Under the pieces are notes generated by a model, which worked only from the letters and a program-made list of their open reading frames with translations, was not told the origin of the DNA and searched no databases. The position numbers and the translations under genes are program-made. Of a DNA stretch of 64,000 bases, positions 35,901 through 50,900 are shown piece after piece. Each line of letters starts with the position of its first letter. Position 1 is the stretch's first letter. This DNA is from Limnephilus marmoratus (Eukaryota > Arthropoda > Insecta > Trichoptera > Limnephilidae). Location of the stretch: positions 26,669,286 to 26,733,285 of the forward strand of contig OU862913.1 in the NCBI GenBank assembly GCA_917880885.1, read 5' to 3'.

Positions 35901-38900
35901 GCTCGACCGCGCTCGACATTGTTAATTTTTATTAAATATTTTTATATGAAATGATAAAAAAGTGAGGTGACAAAAGTGTTTATAATACATTTATACAATA
36001 GAATAAGTATTGTGGTTTACATAATCTGTGATTTTAGTACCGTTTTCACATAAAAACATCACGTCAGTCATTTTTACATTTTTTTAATGTTTGCCTTCTA
36101 AATTTTAATATTTACAAATGTTAATATTTATTTCTAATATAACAATTTAAAAGCTTATTTTGAAACCTTTCTAAAACGGTTTTTACTATTCGGCTACGTT
36201 CAGAAATGTTTGATTATAGAGCTTTAATTGTGAAGCGGTAATAACACAAAGTTTTCGTTTGAGACATTATAAGTGCACATTGGCGATTTTCGGACGGGTT
36301 AAACGGAGTATATAGCTCATTGTTATAACGTCTGTGCCAAAATCCATTTTCTGGAACCGGTCCGACGATGCGCCTCAAAATTTTCCTTTTAAAAACATTC
36401 AGTGCTCGCTCATTCCTCTTAGTTAGTACCCAAGTCTCAGCTGCTTACATGATTACTGGTCTAATAAGTGTTTCGTACAATAATATCTTGGTGTTTCTGG
36501 ACAGCAGTCTGGATTGTATTTGGTTTTGTAAGCGGAAATAACAGAGATTTCCGTTCACCATGCACTTCTGGATTTCCTCTGTAGTATTACTGTTGTTTGT
36601 TATCAGGGAGCCTAGGTACATATGTGAATCTTGGTACCGTTTCAAAATTTTGACTTCCACATGGGAGAGTTGGAGTTTGTTGGGTGCATCTTACGGCCAT
36701 GTATTTGGTCTTCTGCTGGTTTACTACGAGACACATGTTTTTGGCAGAACTTTCAAGATTTATGAAGGCGTCATGTAAAGCATTGGGAGTTTTCGTGATT
36801 ATGTCGATATCATCAGCATAAGCCAATAGTTGCACAGAGTTGTAAAATATCGTTGCTCTTATCTCAATACCATGAAAAACTTTTTCTAAGGGTATGTTGA
36901 ATAAGAGGCAGGCCAATCCACCTCCTTGTCTCACCCTGTGGAGCGCTTCGAAGGACTCAGACAGATCACTACCAACCTTGACACTACACATTACAGGATG
37001 CACACACCTTGTTACAAATATATTTATGTGACAATGATTACCACTCTAGTGACGACCACCAGTGTGAAGTTGGGCCCGGGCTGGTGCATGAAGGCGCCCG
37101 GGTCGCTCAACGTCAGCCCCGCCCCGGGGGCCCAGGACCCCACGGGCTCCAGACTGGCCCCGTGCAGACGCAGCAGGCTGAGCCGCACACCAGTCCTCCG
37201 TCCCTCTGTGAACTCGATGGGCCCCGTCAGGCCGTGCGCTGACACCTGTAAACGTAATCGTACATAACAAAACAGAACGGTGACTAAATAGCATTGAAGA
37301 AAATAAAATAAACTTATAAAAATAAATTTATAACTAGGCTGACTAGAAATTTCAACAATATTAGGAATAATAGGGTATTTCACCATCCTCCACATCAGTG
37401 GCGGCTCGAGCACATTTTTTGTAGTGGGGACGGTCATTTTTTGTGTAGACATTTTCATGTTTTTTTAATGTTGTGTTTTACCAAAAAAAGTGAGTTATTG
37501 CGTTTGTCACGTGCTCCCACGAATTTTCGTGTTTTGTCAAACTTTCCGATAAATGTTTAAAATATAAAGATTAAAATTAGTTTTAAATATTATACCCAGC
37601 TTGAGTACACCGTATCACCACCAAAAAGTATCTATACTTAGAATATAATTTTCAGTTAAAAGTCGACTTCATTAATTCTTTTTATAGATTTTTTATTTCT
37701 TACCAAAAGTATAACAAAAGTATATAAAGTAAAATAGATCAGAGGATAAGTCACGCACCTAACCAGGAACACCAACTAGGTACCTACATACATAAATATT
37801 AAGTTTAATAAAAATACACAAGATAATCATCGGCACTTTCGTTTAAATTACCTTTGATGTGTATTAACCACGAGAACGGCGCTATAGAAATAATCCGATC
37901 AATCGATAACAATATTACAATTTACTAAACGTCAAATACGATTATAAAACGCCTAACGTGAATTCCGGCCCGTGCATAATATTCACAATCTTCACAGGGG
38001 GATTCTTGAACCGGTCCCCGCGATTATGGTATAGATGGTTCAAGTGCGCATGCGCGGATCCCTAAAATCACATACAAAAATATTCAGCGTGCGCAAAAAC
38101 TTCATTTTAGAAGGAATAGATCGCCGTGTTGTCCCCTAAATGCGCAGTAGTCAGTGCGCACAGTCAAGCGGGCGCTAGAATCTAGTACCTATGCGACGAG
38201 TCGAGTCCGAAGTGGCCGACGGGGTTAGTATATTTATGTGGCCGACTGGCCGGCCGGTCGCGTTTCGCGTTAGTATTAGTTTAGTTTAGTTGTATGCTTT
38301 GGAAGAAAGGAGAGCGGTCGCACGTTTGTTCGCGGAAATATTTCAAATTTCGAGCCTAAAATTTATCCAAATTAATTTTTTAGATTATATTTCTAAGCGC
38401 AATGACACTTTTATGTTGAGAACGCATTAATTATTTTTTGTGAACACAAAGAATTATCAATTTTTTCTTGGTATGTTTCTGGAATAACTGGTGGGGACTG
38501 TACCCATGGTCCCCTTATGGGGAACCGCCACTGCTCCACATAGATTACCACACTATTACAAACATCTGTAAAATAAATTACAAATAGACAGAAATATCAA
38601 TTTACATTAACCACTGCAACGCTTTTTGCCACAAAATGGCACTATTTATAATACCTCGGATTGCTTTACTGCCAGTTTTAGGCAAATTTTTCCTAGATGC
38701 ATTTGTACTTAACCCCTGATGAAATGACATTTTACGAAAACTTTTTTTATTACCGCTTCACAATTAAAGCTTTATAAATGAAACATTTCTGAACGTAACC
38801 GAATAGTAAAAACTGTTTTAGAAAGGTTACAAAATAAGCTTTCAAATTATTATATTACAAATAAATATAAGCATTTGTAAATATTAAAATTTAGAATGCA

Positions 38901-41900
38901 AACATTAAAGATAGGTAAAAATGACTCACGTGATGTTTTTATGTGAAAACGGTACTAAAATCACAGATTATGTAAACAACAATACTTATTCTATTGTATA
39001 TATGTGTAATAAACACTTTGTCACCTCACTTTTTTATCATTTCATATAAAAATATGTAATAAAAATTAAAAATGTGGAGCGCGGTGGAGCCGTCGGTAGT
39101 AAAATTGGGCGGGTAAATATTTTTGTCAATTACGCGACTGACAGCTGATTCCTGTTCTGTATATCTACGGACAACTTAATAGGGATGCACAGCTTGATCT
39201 ACTATCAACCTTTTACTTTTTGTTTTAGGGATGTAACTAAAACAATAACGGAGTTAGAACGATTTCTAGCGAGACACACGCGCTGACGTATAAACACGCT
39301 TATTGTACTTGACTGCTGTAGTATTTCTAACGCTTATATCTGCTTACGTTGCGGAGGGGTTAATTTGAATTATTAAGTTAGGTATGATTTTTTTTAACCT
39401 TTAATGGGCTGGAGACGCGCGGGCGCGCGCATCATATGAGCATGCGCGAGAAAATAATTCGAAAATTTAAATAAAATTTTCAACCAAAACCTTTTGTCTG
39501 CGATTTTGGCCCTTCTATGTACAGAATTTGTATGAAGAACACGGTCAGAATCGCTTGCGCTAACATCATAGATGATATAGCCACTAGTTTCATTCACCTT
39601 GCAACCCCAGAATATTTTTAAAACGATTTTGTCTATGACATTGAAATGTCACTTTTTCCGCGACTAAAACATCGTAAAACCTATTAATATACGTAATAAA
39701 TGCAAGTAAAGTTGTTTTGGTAGATAGTTTATTGTTCTAGGAACGTGTTTCAGTCAATGAAATATACGATAGCTCAAAATTAATCAACAAAACATTCAGT
39801 TCAAAATTCAAAGTGGTGCTTTTTTAGTGAATTTTCGTGAAATGGCGTGGCCACTCAGAGGTTAATGTGGGCATAAATATTCAAAATCACAAGCAATCCG
39901 AGGAAAAAGTTTTAAATTGGTCTGTCGCTCGAGTGGTTAAGGACTTACCAATATAATATAAATTAAAATAATAGTATCCTGTATAATCTAACTCCATAAA
40001 TAGATTTGACATGATTTACTACTTTTATTCATCTCTTCCTACATTTATAAGAGAACTCTCTGTAAAAGATTTACAGAGAGTTATCTTATTGAGAGAGAGT
40101 TATCTTTTTGAGCGCAAATGTTTTAAGTGCTATTGCGCAATCTTTTGCTAAAATTGCAAGTGTCTTCAGTGAGTGGAATTGAATGCCAGTGTAGAGCAGG
40201 AGGCCAGATGTAATGTGATTTGATAATGGCAAGTGGGGAGACTTACAGAGCTGATGTAGTTGTAGAGGGTGAGGCCGTCATCCCAGGGATTGGCCGCGTC
40301 GCACGACAGGTTGGCGGGGCGCAGCGGCGCCTGCAGCGCGGCCAGACCCAGCGCCAGCACGTGCACCGCGTCGTACACCAGCGCGGGACCCGTCTGCAGC
40401 ATTACCACAATTGTTGACAATCAAACAAAAAATTAACAAGCCATCTAGGATTATTTCAATTTGGGAGGCGGTTATGGGTATCGCCGCTCCCGGAGCCATT
40501 TATTGGATAACCAATACCCCTGTATCGGTATCACACACAGGTAAACACAGTAAGTCCTACAGGTCACAGCAGGTAGACACGAAATTTGAGTATGCAGTTA
40601 CATGTAGGCGTGTACGCTCTATCTGGTACAATACTCAGATTACTCATAAACACCACCAACATCTATTAGACATGCACTAAAACTTGTAGTGAATTAACCG
40701 GTTCCAGGCCGTAGAATCACCGGTGAGATCGGCAAAAATGTAAAAAAAAAACTTTATATGCTATTTTGACCCTTATGTATAAAGAAACTGTATCAAGAAC
40801 AACGTCAGAATCGCTTGTGCCAACAGTACTCCCAATACCGCCAAAAGTTTCATTCACCTGTCAGCACCAGGATATTTTAAAATGAATTATTTGTGGAATT
40901 TGGCGTCATTTTTAACCGGTTAAAGGCCAGGCCAATTTGAATTTTGAATTTTGAATTGAATGTTTTGTGGATTAATTTTGAGCTATCGTATATTTTATTG
41001 ACATAAACACATTCCTAGAACAATAAACAATGTACCAAAACAACATTACTTGCGTTAATTACGTAAATTGATAGGTTTTACGTTGTTTTCGTCAAGTAAC
41101 ACGCATCGACTTTGACAGAAAGAATCGCGGCAAATTTGACATTTTGATGCCACAGATAAAATCATTTAAAAATATTCTGGGGTTGCCAGGTGAATAAAAT
41201 TTATGCCCATCTCATGGGTAAATGTTGGCGCAAGTGATTCTGACCTTGTCCTTCATACAAATTCTGTACATAGAAGGGTCAAAATCGCAGACAAATATAT
41301 TTTTTCCGCGTGCATGCGCACAAACTGCGCGTGGATTCGCGTCTCCGGCAAATAAGAGGTTAACGGCCGACATTTCAAATGAACTGTCAAAGTCAGTCGA
41401 TGGTCGGTCACAAAAACGTCGATACACCTGTCAAATCATCAAATAAACACAAGTAATATTTTATCGATAGTTTATTGTTCAAAGAATGTGTTTCGGTAAA
41501 TAAAATAAATGATAGTTAAAAATACTAAGTATGCATTTTGAACATAAAAAAATTAAATAATTATCGAAAAAAAATAAATATTCAGTTTAGAACCCTTCAC
41601 GCCAACTTGCGAACGACACAATACCTTCGAAGTAAAAAACACAACTGGGTTTCCATCTTGCGCACTCGCATATATAACGTAAAGAGCTCGAGTGAGACGC
41701 AACGACGTGAGTCACCCTCTTATATTCTGCTTGCCCAAATGCAAGTGGAATTTAAATTAATAAATTACCTCTTTTTTACCACTTTTATTGTTTACAAAAC
41801 TGACATGTTTCGTCAGCAAAGCTGACTTCTTCAGGGTTTTGACAGAATTGTTTTATTGAGAATACGTGACATACTAACACGCGTTTTATTGGTGAATTTA

Positions 41901-44900
41901 TTCACGTTTTTCAACAAAATATTTCTATTGCGACCAACGAGAGCTTATTATTTTGTTTATAATTATTTTAATAAATTCGTAAATGTATAATGAAGGATTA
42001 ACCAAAATCTGAATCCTGCATTTACTATATAGGATGCCCCGGTAAAGTGCAATAACTTCGGGACGTGATTCTACAAGATAGTATAAGAAAAAAAAGAAAA
42101 ACAAATTTTTTCAAAATTCCAACTTTTAGGGGTAGTTTTGTGGTAAAAAGATAAAATTATACCTGTCAATAACTGTGATGTGGTGAATGATCGGGGTAGT
42201 GGACTTTTTTATATTGTAAAACACTTTGAAGTATGGAGTCGTTTTATTTACAATCACTTTTCTTAACAACAATTAAATTAACACTTTATGAATAATCTGG
42301 CCCGATCCCCGCCTTGGGGGTTTAAAGGAACTGTACCCTAGGGATTGTTTAATGCGAGAGAGATAGTTTTTAGGAAACTACCCTTTTTATACTACTAAAA
42401 AGTCGAAATTACCCCGATACGAGCCATTGATAACAACAATAAAAAAACACAAAATAATTAACTGGAGAGCCCTACTGGTCTCAGTAACCTAACTTAATTA
42501 GATACAATAAAGGCACATAGATGTCTCCAGTGTGCACTATTTCTTAATAACCCGATAAAGATTAAATCAATGATATAAAAACAATTAACTACAGTGGTCG
42601 TCTCATAGATGTCTCTAATAGTATTTTTAACAATACCGGCGGGTGCCGCCAGCATTATTATTTTCCGCTGTTACGTTACGGGCCAATCACAACCATTCAA
42701 TGTTGCCAGGCAGGCTCTCAGCAAGTAAGATCGTACCTCACACTAAGGATTTTTAGTAGGTACGTCTTTTTGTATGGGAAAAAAAAAGTTGGAATTTCGG
42801 AAAAAGTTGTTAATCTTTTTTACGCCTACCATCATGTAGAATCACCTCCCGAAGTTAATGCATTTTACCCCCGGACACCCTATATTTTTAGAGATATTTA
42901 CATTTTTGAGGCGATGTGTAGAGTCCGTCAAATAAGAGTAGAAAATATAAAAAATTGAACTACAAAATTTGTAGGCTGGCAACACCAATTTAACTGTCAA
43001 ATATTCTTTTAAAGTGAAATGTCACCGAATGTATAGAACACAGTAAACCACATTTTAAAAAACATTTTTTGTTCATGACATAAATTTGATTAAAAGGTGT
43101 TTTATAAAGCGATTTGCTTTCATTTAATTTAACATAAATTTGAATTTAACAGTAGATATAAAGAAAGAATCATTAACGGTGAGTTTAGTTACACTGCTTT
43201 TAGATCTGAATGAGTTAAATATATATTCAGATCTAAAATTAGAGACACGATCTAAAGCCCGGGCAACGCTAGGTACTTAACCCAATCGCTGCCATTTACG
43301 CGGATCGGCGTACGAACGATCCGTGCCACAACTGCCATTTACGCCGTATCACGTAAATCGCCAGTATGAATGTTTCGAGGATGATATTTCTAAGTTCTAA
43401 TGGTAGATGGGGCTAAATATTATTTTGTAAAATATTATGAACTGTTTCTTAGCGACATCTCTGGTAAAATATGATAATTTAAATTGTTTATACTACGAAA
43501 AGCAGCATCCAAAAAAGGTCAACAGATTTCTTGGCGCATTCGTTTGATTCTCCCGCCATCGCAGCGTCATGTAGGTGGATGTCACGTGGTTCTTATTACG
43601 TTATCTGTGGTGTGGTTCTAAAAGTTTTTTTGATATTCGGCGGAAATGTGGACTTGAGTTTTTATTCCCGAATTGAGAATTAAGTATGTGTTTTTTTTTT
43701 TTAATTTAGGTTGATATTTCAGTTCGTGTGTACTTTTATACAATCATTTTTGAAACTTTATTTTTAATATCCCTAAATATGTCAAGACGCGATCTCAGTG
43801 AAGAAGAGATAAGAGGATTCGTCCTCGATATTGACTTTGAAATTGAGGAAAGTGATGACTTGGATTTTATAACGCAACTTAGTGACAATGAAGATGAGCC
43901 TATGGAGAATGAAGTTACCCAAAGAACTTCGAAATTGGACTGTGAATTCCGGAAATTTTAAACCAATCATCCATCATTTTTGTTATTTGTTTTTGGGGTG
44001 TTATGCCGTGTTGCGCTACCTCCTCCTTTAGCCAATGTGTGACACATCTGCCCTGATGATGGACACTGTAACGCTGTCCGAAACGTTGGCTAAAGGAGGA
44101 GGTAGCGCAACACGGCATAACACCCCAAAAACAAATAACAAATTTTTGGTCGTGAAAATCTAAAATCATATCCAATCAACCATCAATTTAATGATTTTCC
44201 ATCTGGAATAATCGTGACCCCATTAATAAAATTCAAAATAATGTAGTGCTATGTCAAATATAAAAACAGTTGAAGTATCGTTGTCCAACACCATTGATAT
44301 GATTATGTGATGGCGTAAGTGTATAATATATCAGCTTGTTTATTTGTGTTAGTGCGTCACCCCTATGGCGGGCTAGCGGATTCCGATTATTATCTGTCGG
44401 TTTATTGTTTATCTCAAAAGTAGATTACGGGACACATTTGAGGATAAATATTGTATGAAGTATGTAGTATAGATATCAGTTATGAGTGTCTAATGTAAAC
44501 AAAGCCCTCAAGGGCAAGGACAATGCTATAAAGATTAACTTAAATGACAAGTTAAAAATCACTGAAATAGCTGGCGTACGGTAGTGAAACAATGTTTTTC
44601 TTTGGGCAGCTATTGGGTTAAGCTAGTTTTAAATAAATGTGAGCAATATCTAAACTGTGCTTTATATTTTATTACATTATCGTTTTTCTTCACTACGTTA
44701 ACACAAAATTGCGAAGGTATAATAATAATATACCTATACGCAATTCTAATTTTGAGATTGGTGGGTAGCTATATTGTAATGAAATTTTTTTTTTTCACTT
44801 TAAAATTATCAAACGTTACCCGGTTCGCGGTGATAAAAAGGTTGGGACCACTGCTATAGGACACAGCAGATAATAGGACTTACCTCGATAGTGCCCTTTT

Positions 44901-47900
44901 CAGAAAGAATGTTGGTGCCGATAGGGTGGAACCTCTCCATCTGCTGCAGGGTGTCCCGCACCTTGTCACTGGACAAGTCCACCAGTCTCCAACCCGACAT
45001 GTTCACCCGGTTGAAGTAGAAGTCTTCCAGGTCGAATAGTTCCATGTCCTGAAAAACGTAGCACTGTTGGTCAACTGCATAATATTAATAATGCAACATA
45101 AATAATATCGAACAATATAAAAAATGCACTATTTGATAAATGTTTTGAAAAACCTAAACTCATTGGTACTTTGGTAACTTTGGGGTCATTTTTCAATTGG
45201 TACGCAGTGACTCAGTGCTATCTGTTTCAATGCGTTCTAGAGTAAAATAAATGAAAGTTAAATTTCATGAAAATGCATTTTTCAATTTATTTTACTGCCT
45301 GTTTTACAAAGGAGAGGGGTTTGCAGGAGGAGGAACGGCAGGGAAGGTTGAAGAGGTACACGGGATTGGGAAGGCGGGGAATGTGGAAGAGGAACGCAGG
45401 AGGGGTCAAGGGACAGTTGGAAGCGAAAGAGGTTAAGGGGAAGGCGCGGAGTAGGAACGAGGGAGGGGAAGGGGTAGCGGGAGAGGAAGGGGAGGCGGAA
45501 AGGGGAAGGGGAGGCGAAGAGCAACGGGGACGAATGGGAAAGGACACGTAGGGAGAAGCAATTTCTATTTAATCCATCCGATATATTGCGAATATTCACT
45601 TAAAATGTCTTAAACGAAATGTCAGTTTTACGAAAACTTTGTGTTATTACCGCTTCACAATTAAAGCTCTATAAATGAAACATTTATGAACGTAGCCGAA
45701 TAGTAAAAACTGTTTTAGACAGGATACAAAATAAGCTTTCAAATTATTATATTACAAATAAATATTAACATTTGTAAATATTAAAATTTAGAATGCAAAC
45801 ATTGAAAAAATGTAAAAATGACTCATGACGTGATGTTTTTATGTGAAACCGGTACTAAAATCACAGATTATGTGAACAATAATACTTATTCACAACAATA
45901 ATAATACTTATTAACAATAATAATACTTTTGATTACTCGTTGGAAGTTATTGTTCCACAATGTCACAGGTAGGTAATATTGGCACATATTGTCAGATAGT
46001 GTGGTTATGGAAAGTGTGTAAGAATGAAGGAAGGTAGATGTACATAGTTGTTACAACAATACTTATTAATTAAATTATTAATTTAAGACTTACAAAAGAA
46101 GCGAAGAGGTAGTGGTAACGGTGATTATTCATTTGTAACTGGAGTATCTGAAATAAATAAAAAAACAAAATGAATAGAGCGGGAATTTTGAAAAAAAAAT
46201 CACGGTGACATCTAAAATGGAATTTCAATAAATTTCGTTCGATCCTATAGGATCCTATACTCTACGCATAGTTTTATTAAAATTTTTAATTAAAACTTTT
46301 TCCACTTATTTCTGACCGTCACCTGTTTCAGCCTATCACAGCCATCTTCATTTCATATTTTATCAGACAATCGTAATATAAATGTTATTGTCACCTCACT
46401 GTTTTGTCGTTACATAGAAAAAAAAAAATTATAAAAAAATCACTAAGTTTCATAAATTTTTCATAGAGGTGCACACTTTTTTGTTTTCGTTTAACATCTA
46501 TATTTGAATACAGTGGAATTCACACATTGATCTTACCTCAAAAAAACTAACAAAACTCATCTACTTCTTCAAAAAATTATGAAACATTTTGTCAATGAGG
46601 GATTTAAAGAGAATATATTATGCTTTATGCCACTCTCGATTGGTATGTGGAGTAATAGGATGGGGCTCAGCAGCATCTAATCACATAAAACAACTTAAGG
46701 TAACTCAGAATTGCATCATAAAGACCATTCTAAAGGTCCCCATAAGGACGTCAACAACAGACATTTTTAAACAGTTTGATGTTCCAAGCATACTGAAAAT
46801 TTATGCCAAAAACATTCTAGTACATCACCACAAAAATGATTCAGAAGCAGACACCTCACATGCTCATAAAACCAGAGCCAAACAAACAGACATACTTAAT
46901 ATACCAAAGTGTAACTCTTCATTTGGACAAAGAAGTTCTGAATTTTTAGCAGTAAAGTTATATAACAAACTCCCACTTAGTATCAAACAAATTAAAACAA
47001 AAAATAGCTACATTAACCACTCATTTGCCGCTCGTGCGCCGGCGTGTCCTGATTTTGACACGCGATTTTGACCCTTATGTATAAAGAAAGTGTATGAAGA
47101 ACACGGTCAGAATCGCTTGCTCTATTATCGCTCTTTACCATAGAGAAAACCGCAATTAGATTGGTGACTCCATATAATTTATATTAATGATTTACCGGAG
47201 CGCGGGAGCGTGCGCAGTTCTTGCGCAGTTCTTGCGCATGCGCGGGAAAAATTCTTTGGTCTTCAACTTTGACCTTTCTATGTACGAAAATTCTCAAGGA
47301 CGCTGTCAGAATCGCGGGACATTGGGTGTCATGGCTGCCGCTTTTTGCGAACGCTAATTGGTTACAACCAACCCCATTTACTCGCGGCATTCAACGAGTT
47401 AAGGACATTAAAAAATGTTGGCTGAAGGAACTATCGGAAAATGAACTTACTAGTATAGTTAAAACATTGTCATAGAAGTTTATGGAAAACCTTATCCAAA
47501 CCATGAAGTTAAACCATAGAAGTCGTTGAAAACTTATCCAAAGCATAGTCTTCCTCAGCACAGGATCTCCTAGTGAGGAGGACTACGAATATATTTTCTA
47601 TTTTATATATATACCTAACATTTCATATAAAAGTGAACACAATAATAAATATATAGTTACTAAATAAAAAAAATATATATTATATATATAAATATATATT
47701 ATATAAAGCGTGATGTTTTCTCTTTCTAACACCATTTAGATCATATTTCTAACCATGACAGTAAGAAATGCAACAATTTCTATCAGACCTATGTGAGCTG
47801 TTTCCAAAAGCTAACATATTTGCCTGAGGAGATAAAAAAAAAAACATGATAAAATCACCCACCGCACGGAATAGCTGTTGAATATGTTTCGTATCGGTGT

Positions 47901-50900
47901 CGATTATGATGTTGGTGATCTTCTTGGCGCGTAGTTCCGACAGCACGGTGCGATACGTACTGGGGCCCTCGCAGCGACGCACATACAAGTCGGCCGCCGT
48001 GCTGAGGCCGCGGAACCTGAACACATCTGCAAATGCAAGACAAAGGTTACTGAATATTAACACGTGGTAGAACAGACATATCAGCTCAGTGTGACACGGG
48101 GTAAGTGTTGCTAAACATGTCTATCATGTCACAATTTGGGAGGCGGGTATGGGTACCGCCGCCCCGGGAACCATTTATTAGATAACCAACACCTCTGCCA
48201 TAAGCCACCCCAAGTGGTTCACTATATTTGGTGAGGTTTGTCTGGGTCTTGGCGGCGGATGCGTCTGCCCACCAGCTGCATGGCAGGCCGGATCGAGAGA
48301 GAATGGTTGAGGGAGTCCCTTTGACTTCTCCAGCCGTACTCTTTCGGAATATCGCTTTGCACCGCAGTGGGAGGGATGGATTCATACAGGAGGCGTCTAC
48401 TAATATCTACAGGAATTCCAAAAACTGAAAAAATCGAACTAATATCTATGAGAAGGAAAGTGTTGACGAATATCTACAGCTCAAACTGTTGACGAATATC
48501 TATGAGAACCGAAGTGTTGACGAATATCTACAGCACTGGCAGAGGTTGGATTTGCAATTATGTATAGAATATTGGAATAACGTAATATTGCGTATGCAGT
48601 TTAAAAAACTTAATTTATGTAAGTATGTATGTAAAAATCCCTAATATCGGACTATTGGACACATTTAGCTGATTAATCCAACCTACGCTCTGTAGATATT
48701 AGTTCAACCTACGCTCTGTAGATATTAGTCAACACTCTGAAGTTCGTAGATATTAGTTCAACATATGAGCTGTAGATATTCGTCCGACATACAGGCTGTA
48801 GATATTAGTATCTGGAGTCTTCATACATCCGTCACTCCTGGACACAGTGACCCCCAGATTTCTACCCACCCCCCTGTTTTCCTTTCCAGAACTTTCTCTC
48901 CTTCCTTTCCTAAAAAGACCCTCCACACAGCATCCCCAAAGATGGGAATAATTCCCCTCAGGGGAATTAATTTCCTCGGGGTCTCCTGTGTGGAGCTAAT
49001 GTAAAAAAAAAATGTCATGCCCTTTATGAATTAGGCTCAAGGAGAGATCCAGCCGATCCAAAAAAAACAACGATTTTTTTGTTGCCTAAAAATCTTCCTA
49101 TACCTATATGTACAGAATACATTCCCAAAGTTATAGCATCAAATTCGACCTTTAAATACAGTTAGGAGCGGTGTGAGCCAGGCAGGTACACTGAAAAGTG
49201 GAACGGCCCGGTTACAAGCAAAAATTAGAATTTTCATCTTTTCATCTTCACTTCATTCAAAGATTAAATTAAAAAATATTAAATTTATACGTGGATGAAT
49301 CTGGACTATTGCAAAATTAGGATAGTTTTTTTACGTCAATTTTCATTTTATGTCTGCCATTTTTAGCAAACTGTGGTTCATGTGCATTCTATAGTCTGTC
49401 AATTAAGAATAGAAAATATAAAAAATGGAACTACTAGATTTGTAGGCTGGCAACACAAATTTAACTGTCAAATATTATTCTATGACACTGAAAAGATAGA
49501 ACACTGTAAATCACATTTTTTGTTCAAGAAAAAAAAAATTAAAATCGAAGAAGCACTGTTGTTAAGGGACCAACTTAATGACGTAAATTTGATTAAATGG
49601 TGTTTTACAAAGTGATTTGCTTTCATTTAATTCATAAATTTAAATTTAACAGTAGGTAGAAAGGAAGAATCACTAATGGTGAGTTTAGTTACACTACTTT
49701 TAGATCTGAAGGAGTTAAATATATTCAGATCTAAAATTAGAGACATGATAGATGATAAAGCCTGGCAATATTAGGTAAGCTAGTATTGTTTTTTTTTTTT
49801 TTTTTTACAGTGAATACCGCACAATCAAGCACACTGCTCCCGTCTGGAGCCAGTGAGACTATGGCATCCCCAATTGGGGTATGTTGTGAGGCTGAAGGTA
49901 GCGGGGAGGGGAAGGAGGTGGGGAGGAGGAAGGTTGGGAAGTACCTGGCTATTCAGATCTGGTCACCAAACACGGCTAAAGCCATTTTCAAGCAAAGTTT
50001 CAATTCTGAATGGTGGTCTTACACCAGGGCGATACTAATAGTATCTTCCACTCTGGAACATGCCGCAAATATACTATATATTATTTTAAATGAATTAATT
50101 GTGAAATAACACAAATTAATCAAATAAAATTTATTTGCGCATGCCGGGTTCGAACTCGCGACCTCCGGATTGTGAGTCAAGAGTCTTACCCACTGGACTA
50201 CGGAGGTCGTATTAAATTAAATTAAAAGTATTAAATTAAATTAAAAATGTGAGCAATTTCTAAGCTGTGCTTTATATTTTACTACAATATCGTTATTCTT
50301 CATTATGTTAACACAAAATTGCAAAGGTATAATAAACCTATATGCAATTCAAATTTTGAGATCAGTTGGGATCTATGAAAAAATAATTTTTTCACTTATA
50401 TGCCTATTTAATTTTTTACAAAAATATAGGTTACACAGCTTTACATTTCCACCATGTGTTATATTTTTAATATTGCCATTTGAACAGCCGTGGAACCCTC
50501 CTCGTTTTCTCTCATGTTTTCTACTCTTATTTGACAAACTGTACGTACCGTTACAGTCAGGATGCGATATTACAACAAAATATCAATGTAGGTTGGTGGT
50601 TACTCACTGCTGCCAGTATCCTCGTAGAGCACCGCCGCCCGCGTCCAGTTCAGGTAGGTCATGAAGTCGGAGAAGGCCTGCCCCATGAGGGGCTGCGCGG
50701 GGTGCAGGTTGACGGAGAACTCGCGGGGCTCCAGGTGCTCGGGGCCCGCCTCCAGGTGCGGCAGGTCCAGCGCCTCGCACAGGGCCTGCACCGCTGAGCT
50801 GAGGCCCGGCTGCGGGGGCCCAAACAGCGCTAGCACACCCCCCTCTACCTGGGAACACGCTGCAAACAAACAAAAACAAAATACATTATACACATATAAC

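Noticed and set aside
36926..37267. Plus-strand frames opposite exon 8 (similar shadows opposite exons 2, 3, 7, 9)
   Set aside because: High-GC antisense shadows of real minus-strand exons with intact splice sites.
49786..50109. 107-codon frame (also 51110-51409 and 3677-3976 minus) with repeated protein sequence
   Set aside because: All three are the same strand of a tRNA-derived SINE; conservation reflects repeat copies, not a gene.
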